This document shows, piece by piece, positions 59,051-64,000 of a DNA stretch of 64,000 nucleotides (within the stretch, counting starts at the first letter, position 1; every line of letters starts with the position of its first letter). The stretch is from the NCBI GenBank assembly GCA_019279435.1, contig JAAALK010000283.1:63966642-64030641 (forward strand), written 5' to 3'. The stretch is from Zizania palustris. Lineage: Eukaryota; Streptophyta; Magnoliopsida; Poales; Poaceae. The notes under the pieces are model-generated. The model saw only the letters and a list, made by a program, of their open reading frames with translations. It did not search any database and had not been told where the DNA came from. The translations under genes and the position numbers were made by a program.

Positions 59051-60898
59051 TGTGATGAGTCATTGTCAACGGTAGTCAAAGAGGACTGAAAAGAGAGAGA
59101 AGACCTGCTGCGTCTGGGCCGCGTGTGACTCAGGTACACGGGCAGCGAGCGACTGTCGGGCAGAGGGGCCACGAAGTCGGGCTGGCCCAATCCGGGTACA
59201 TGGGCTAGGAGCAGCAGAGGATCCACTGGACTGTTGACCGGGATTAACTCAGGTACACGGGCAGTGAGCGATTGCCGGGCTGAGAGAGCCGCGGAGTCGG
59301 GCCGGCCCAATCCGGGTACCTGGTGAAAAGTTGGTGGAGGCTTTATCAGTTTCGGCGCAAAATTGACGACCACTGATCTCGCATCGGACTGTCCAGAAGA
59401 GAAGCCGTAGTCGCTACGAAAGCTTAGCTTTCGGATAAGTCATCTGTAAATAGGAGTTTACTATTTTGTACCAAGGCCCACAGCCAGTCAGTCGAGTCTG
59501 TAAAAATATCCTAAGGGCAGTTTAGTCTTTTTCATTTATTTCAGCATCTATAAAAAACCCTAGGGGTATTTCTGCATTTTCCCCATTTATTGGGCTGCCT
59601 ATAAATAGGCCCCAATATCCTAGGGTTAGGGTACCCATTCAGTAATACACTTTAATCCAGAAAAGAGATTTGGGTCATTTTCTGCGTTCCTGTGTGCGCC
59701 GCCATCGTTCATCTTGAACAAATCATTTCTGTGTTTTTTTGTCTCAGTTTTATTCGTATCGTTTTGCGTGTTCTGCTAGAGCGTTTGGTTCATAAAGTTC
59801 TTCCGTGAAGCCATCGTTTTCTCTCCTGCATACACAGTTCTTGCCTATCGAATGGCTATTCTTCTGTCACAGATTTTATTCTGTTGAGAGCTTGTTCTAT
59901 TCAAGTGCTAGTCTGCTAGCCTGGGAAGCTAGTTTAGCCCTGCACGTTTTGATGTTGTGTCTAGCATCTTGTGCATGGTTTATTTCGAGACACAGTGAGC
60001 ATGGCAGAGTTCATCTAGTATCTACAAGTCTACTCTAGCTACTGTACCTTGCATAGGCTGTCTTCAGTTTTTAGTTTTTCTGAGCATTGTCTCTTCGCAT
60101 CAGGCTGCGTGCTAGTCTTTTTGTTTAATCTTATAGCTTCTGTTGTTCTTGCATTCTCTCGCAGTAGCACTGTGTGAAAGAAATTTTTCTCTCAGCCTGA
60201 AGCTTTCGTGCGTGGGCCCCATCAGAGAAGCGTTTCAGTCTTTGGCAGTAACTTTTGTGCAGGCTTCATTTTTATTCCTTCTCGAAGCTAGTCACTAGTT
60301 CTCTTTCCGGCGAAGACTGAAGTCCTCGGGCGATTCATTGATTTCCTGGCGAAGAAACAAAACCGAGTCCGGTTTTTTTTTCAGTCCGGTTTTTAAGAGG
60401 AGTTACTATTTTGGTTTTCTTGAGGAGTCGGTTTTTATTCTTGAAAAAAACACTGTTCAATTTTCACTCCCTGAGATTTTCAACGGAAGTACTAATGCTC
60501 CTGTTCGGCTGCACATAGAAGTCCGAGGAAGAACAGTGAAGTTGAACACGGCTCTCACAGGCTTCATCAAGTTCCAAACAGGAGACAAAACTTGAACAGT
60601 AAGATTCCTCGTTTTACGTGCACACATGATAAATCTCTGTGATGATCTATTTTAGTGAAGCTTGAGTAATCCTTGTCTTAAATGCTTTATTAATCTGCCT
60701 ATTAGCACTGTGTTGGTGTCTTTTCATTTAGGACACTGGTCGTTTTTAGGCTAGATTATTTTTAGCATTTGTGATTTGTTTACTTGTATGTGCTAAGTTT
60801 GTTGAGGTGTGTTGGGTGTTGGGAGCAGGTCATTGATTCGAAAGAATTTTTTTAGGCACCCATTCACCCCCCCTCTGGTCGCTACTTTCGATCCTACA
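59051..60898 (+). repeat. 5' LTR of the Copia element
   Basis: Contains two direct copies of an ~75-bp segment at 59128 and 59247 (ACTCAGGTACACGGGCAG start, 119-bp offset), a TATAAATA box at 59600-59607 followed about 30-40 bp later by likely transcription starts, and T-rich leader sequence. Right boundary …GATCCTACA at 60898. No coding region is supported inside. Confidence 0.7.
59600..59607 (+). promoter_or_regulatory. TATA box of the Copia LTR
   Basis: TATAAATA preceded by GGGCTGCC and followed by GGCCCC, in the U3-like part of the LTR. Confidence 0.7.
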
Positions 60899-60900
60899 AG

Positions 60901-60912
60901 TGGTATCAGAGC
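60901..60912 (+). other. Primer-binding site, initiator tRNA-Met type
   Basis: TGGTATCAGAGC, two nt after the LTR end, the standard plant Copia PBS. Confidence 0.92.
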
Positions 60913-60963
60913 TTGGTTAGGGTTTTTCCATACCTTAACCGGTTCTAAACCCCAGTAGTGATC

Positions 60964-63714
60964 ATGACGTCTCCTGGCAAGGTCCCATCCTTGGAAGCTT
61001 ATGGCTATAATTATTGGAAGACTCGCATGCGAGCCTATCTGATGAGCCAAAGCTCGGACATCTGGGACATCTGTATTCACGCTACTTTCACAATGTTGCC
61101 TGTTGATGAGCGTGATTCTCCGGATATCATTGCCCAACATCAGAACAACAACAAAGCGGTGAATATTCTGTTTTCTGGTTTAGGTCCCACTGAATTTGAG
61201 CGTGTGAGCCATCTCTCCACTGCGAGAGAGATCTGGGCTACCCTCCAGACACACCATGAGGGGACAGCCCAGGTCAAGGCTCGGCTCTATCAGACCTACC
61301 GGCGTGAATATGAGAACTTCACACAAAAGCCGGGTGAATCTGTTGAAGCGTTGTTCGGTCGTTTTCAGTCGATCATAAACAAGCTTCGGGACAACAAGGC
61401 TGAGGGTGTTCAGTTAGTCTCAGATCACGAACAGGCGCTCAAGGTTCTCCATACCTTGGACCCAAAGATCTAGGAGATCAAGGTATCCTCTATTATTGAG
61501 AGCAGTTCTTATGATACCTTGACCATTTCTGATTTGTTTAGCAAGCTGAAGGCCACTGAGGTTGATACCCAGTTGAGATCAAATCTCACTGGCTCTGGAT
61601 CAAAGTCTCTGGCCCTTGCTACACCTTCTGTTAATCCCTCTTCTGTGAGCTGTGCTGGGTTCTCTTTGATGTCTATCACTGAGGACCAGCTTGAGTCTTT
61701 GGGAGATGATGATTTGTGTCTGTTTAACAACCGGGTGCGTCGTGTTTATGACAAAAGGATGTTCAAAAGACACGGCACAAAGACCGGATGCTTTGAGTGT
61801 GGTGATCCAGGACACTTCATCGCCGACTGCCCCAAGCGCAATGGCCACAAGAAGGGCACCGGTGGTGGCTTCCACGACTCCGGCAAGCACGACAGCTCCT
61901 CCTTCAACAAGGGCAAGCCAAAGACCAGATTCTTCAGAAAGGCCCTGAAGGACTACCGGCAAGAGAACAAAAAGCGCGACAAGGCCTTCTTCGCTGAGAT
62001 GGAGAAGAGCTACTCCAAGCGGTCCACGTCTTCTTACTCTTCATCGAGCTCAAGCGATGAGGAGATCATCATCAGGAAGGGGAAGGACAAGGACGATCCA
62101 GTGGGCCTTTGCTTCATGGCCTTCGGGGACAGACCGAAGAGCCGCTCACATCAGCGCCGAAGATCCCGCAAGAGTTTCTGCTCAATGGCTCTTGGGGATA
62201 AGGAAGAAAAGAGCTCCTCCGATGACTCCGACGACGACGACAACAAGGTATCATCCTATGAACGCGAAATTATTGATTTACTTGAGAGCAATCGTCAGGA
62301 GTTAAAGTATCGGGAAAAACTGCTTAGGGGGGCCAAGAAGAGGATAGATGAGTTAGAGAGTGAGCTTGCCGTAGCCAACGACAGAATTGAGAGTCTATCT
62401 TCTTCCCCTTGCTTGGGTGATAGCAGTGAGTGCCCTAAGTGTGAGGTGCTTCTGTGTGACCTGTCGACTCTGAAGTCTAGGTACACAGAAAGGGTTTATG
62501 AGAGGGACACTTTGGCCACTGAGCTTGAAAGCGCTCAGCTGGAGCTGAAAGATGCTCAAGCCACTGTCGTCGTACCCTGTGCTGATTGCCCATCTCATCT
62601 TGCTAGTTTAGCTGAGCTGAAAGCCAAGGGCGATAAGCATCTGGGTGATTTGGAGAGAATGAGAGCTGAGCTTGCGCAGACTAGGCTAGAGCTTGAGACA
62701 CTGTCAGTTGCACCCACTGTCTGTGAGAACTGTCTGTCTCTTAGAATGGAGTTAATTAAGCTGAAAGCCGAGAAGTCTGTCCAGGTAGATAGCGACTGTG
62801 AGACCTTCTTGTCTCAGGTGGAGGTACTAGCTTCCTTGAGAGAGGAGCTAGCTGATTCGCAAAATGAGAATTTTTACCTCCGTTCTATCCTGAGTTGGAT
62901 CAGTGCCAGAGAGCCACAGCTCGGCATGATGATCCAGCAGTTCAAGAGGCAGGATGGGTTTGGGGTAGGTTACACCTACACCAAGGCTGACTTTGAGAGT
63001 GCCATTAGCCGGGCAGTTGAGTGGAGTAAAATGACTCCTGAGCAGAGATATCCCAAGACTCACTCCACTGAGTCTTCCCTGGCCAGTCAGCCCAAGGATG
63101 GAGTGATCCATGAACCGCCCAAAGCTCCACCCAAGAAGCCCATCTGGGTTCCAAAGCCCAAACACCTCCACACTTCTCTTGACTCTCTTCCTGGACCCTC
63201 TCAACCCAAGAAGCCGACACCAAACACCACTAAGCCCAAGAACACCAAGCCTCAACCACATCCCAAGAAGCCCACCTATCATTGCGAGTATTGTCAGAGA
63301 GACGGGCATCTTGCGGAGTTTTGCTTCAGGAGGAAGCGGGTTGAGAGAGCAGAGAGAGCTCGTGGTGGTCAGGAGCAGTTCTACCAGCAGGGTGGTAGAC
63401 TGCGTGTTCCTCGACGCGGGGAGAGGCTGGAGGCCAGGCCGCGTCGTGTAGGTGGTGGTAGAGGAGACGACTTTCATGCTCGTGCTCCAGATGGTGGTGT
63501 TCATTCCGGCAGAGCTCCAGGCCGTGTTGGCTACGGTCCTGGACCTCGTGACCGAGGCTTTAGGCAGAACCGAGGACCGCGCTTTGAGCCGCGTTTTGGT
63601 CCGGACTCTCATTATGATTTCTGCTTTCCGTCTTTTGAGCAGATGGCTCGACACTGGTTTAGCTCTTTTGCTAAACCTGGTGCCGGACCATTTGCTCCCA
63701 CTTACAACCACTGA
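60964..63714 (+). pseudogene. Copia gag with two CCHC-type motifs and coiled coil, one internal stop
   Basis: Starts at ATG 60964 (MTSPGKVPSLEAYGYNYWK). The UBN2/gag core covers residues ~10-165 (WKTRMRAYL, YRREYENFTQKPGESVE). An in-frame TAG lies at 61471-61473 (codon 170); the same frame then stays open to TGA 63712. A zinc knuckle CFECGDPGHFIADC is at 61789-61830, followed by Lys/Ser-rich sequence, a long predicted coiled coil (about 62250-62880) with scattered CxxC pairs, a Pro/Lys-rich linker, a second knuckle-like CEYCQRDGHLAEFC at 63283-63324, and an Arg/Gly-rich tail. The total of about 917 codons is long for Copia gag but usual for the SIRE/Maximus lineage. Confidence 0.85.
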
Positions 63715-64000
63715 TTGTGCAGGATCGGGGACTGGAGGACGTTTGGATCATGGACTCAGGGTGTTCTCGCCACATGACGGGACATCGCAAATGGTTCTCC
63801 AATCTCACTCCCCCGAGCTCCAAAGAGTACATCACCTTCGGGAACAGTGGTCAAGGGAAAGTAAGTGGCATTGGCTTAATTCGCATTTCAGACCATTTTT
63901 CTTTAAAGAACGTTGCTTTGGTTGGAAACTTGAACTTCAATCTTATTTCTGTTTCGCAACTTCTTGAGGATGGTTTGGAGGTGCGTTTTAAGAAGGGCAA
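63714..64000 (+). CDS. Start of Copia pol (protease / pre-integrase), partial
   Basis: In the -1 frame relative to gag, overlapping its stop: IVQDRGLEDVWIMDSGCSRH, with DSG as the protease-type motif, then MTGHRKWFSNL, KEYITFGNSGQGK and NLISVSQLLEDGLEV, which is the usual region before the GAG_pre-integrase domain. No stop before the window ends. The -1 overlap could be a programmed shift or an indel. Confidence 0.85.
   Translation, partial: MVQDRGLEDVWIMDSGCSRHMTGHRKWFSNLTPPSSKEYITFGNSGQGKVSGIGLIRISDHFSLKNVALVGNLNFNLISVSQLLEDGLEVRFKKG

Larger units (their letters stand above)
59051..64000 (+). mobile_element. Copia retrotransposon, SIRE/Maximus (Opie/Ji-like), left part
   Basis: LTR of about 1.85 kb (about 59051-60898; the right edge CCTACA is firm, the left edge is inferred from a TGTGATGAG start next to the truncated Gypsy), tRNA-Met(i) PBS at 60901, a long gag, then the start of pol at 63714. 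It runs off the window with integrase, reverse transcriptase and the second LTR unseen. It appears to have inserted into, and now replaces, the rest of the Gypsy element at its left. Confidence 0.85.

Noticed and set aside
62848..63711. 287-codon minus-strand frame
   Set aside because: It is the shadow of the biased codon composition of the Copia gag C-terminus.

Overview
The window is a plant nuclear contig, almost certainly from a grass and probably a panicoid one. The reasons are the CACTA elements with TTTGCCGAGTGC subterminal repeats, Tat-lineage Gypsy and Opie/Ji-like Copia retrotransposons, a Stowaway MITE with a GGAGGGAG end, and a GC-rich grass-style trehalose-6-phosphate phosphatase gene with ten coding exons. 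I see only one convincing host gene; most of the rest is nested transposable elements and AT-rich intergenic DNA.

Layout. 864-3136 (minus): an intact trehalose-6-phosphate phosphatase (TPP) gene, 368 aa, one intron of which is GC-AG. 4678 to about 11800: a decayed CACTA element (CACTA-1) with a broken TNP2 transposase and duplicated modules resembling Pol III A/B boxes. 12003-20962: a gag-only Gypsy element with LTRs longer than 3.2 kb, oriented minus and running into a 1000-N gap (20963-21962). 22883-23082: a Stowaway MITE. 23524-23953: a 430-bp deletion derivative of the second CACTA family. 27871-37186: a full-length CACTA element (CACTA-2, CAT target-site duplication) with a TNP2-type transposase, a seven-exon TNPA-like gene, subterminal repeat arrays and a long hairpin just upstream of the transposase start. 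38430-39480: older remnants of the same CACTA type. 39811-39986: a MITE-like element. 40164-41093: a small hAT element with a perfect 8-bp duplication. 41359-52952: a young complete Tat-lineage Gypsy element (two 495-bp LTRs, 7 differences, ACTAC duplication) with gag-pro-pol on the minus strand and a separate five-exon, 1108-aa gene on the plus strand with its own TATA box. 56640-59050: the 3' end of another minus-strand Gypsy element. 59051-64000: the left part of a Copia (SIRE/Maximus-like) element that continues past the window.

How the parts work together. In CACTA-2 the TNP2-like protein is the expected cut-and-paste transposase and the TNPA-like protein is expected to bind the subterminal repeats; the transposase of this copy is interrupted by a small out-of-frame deletion, so it would need help in trans. 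In the Tat element the minus-strand polyprotein supplies gag, protease, reverse transcriptase, two RNase H domains and integrase, with one frameshift and one stop, while the plus-strand gene is an accessory ORF of unknown role. The two observations I rate highest are the CACTA-2 leader hairpin, whose arm differences almost all keep pairing as G-U in sense RNA, and the spliced antisense gene of the Tat element.
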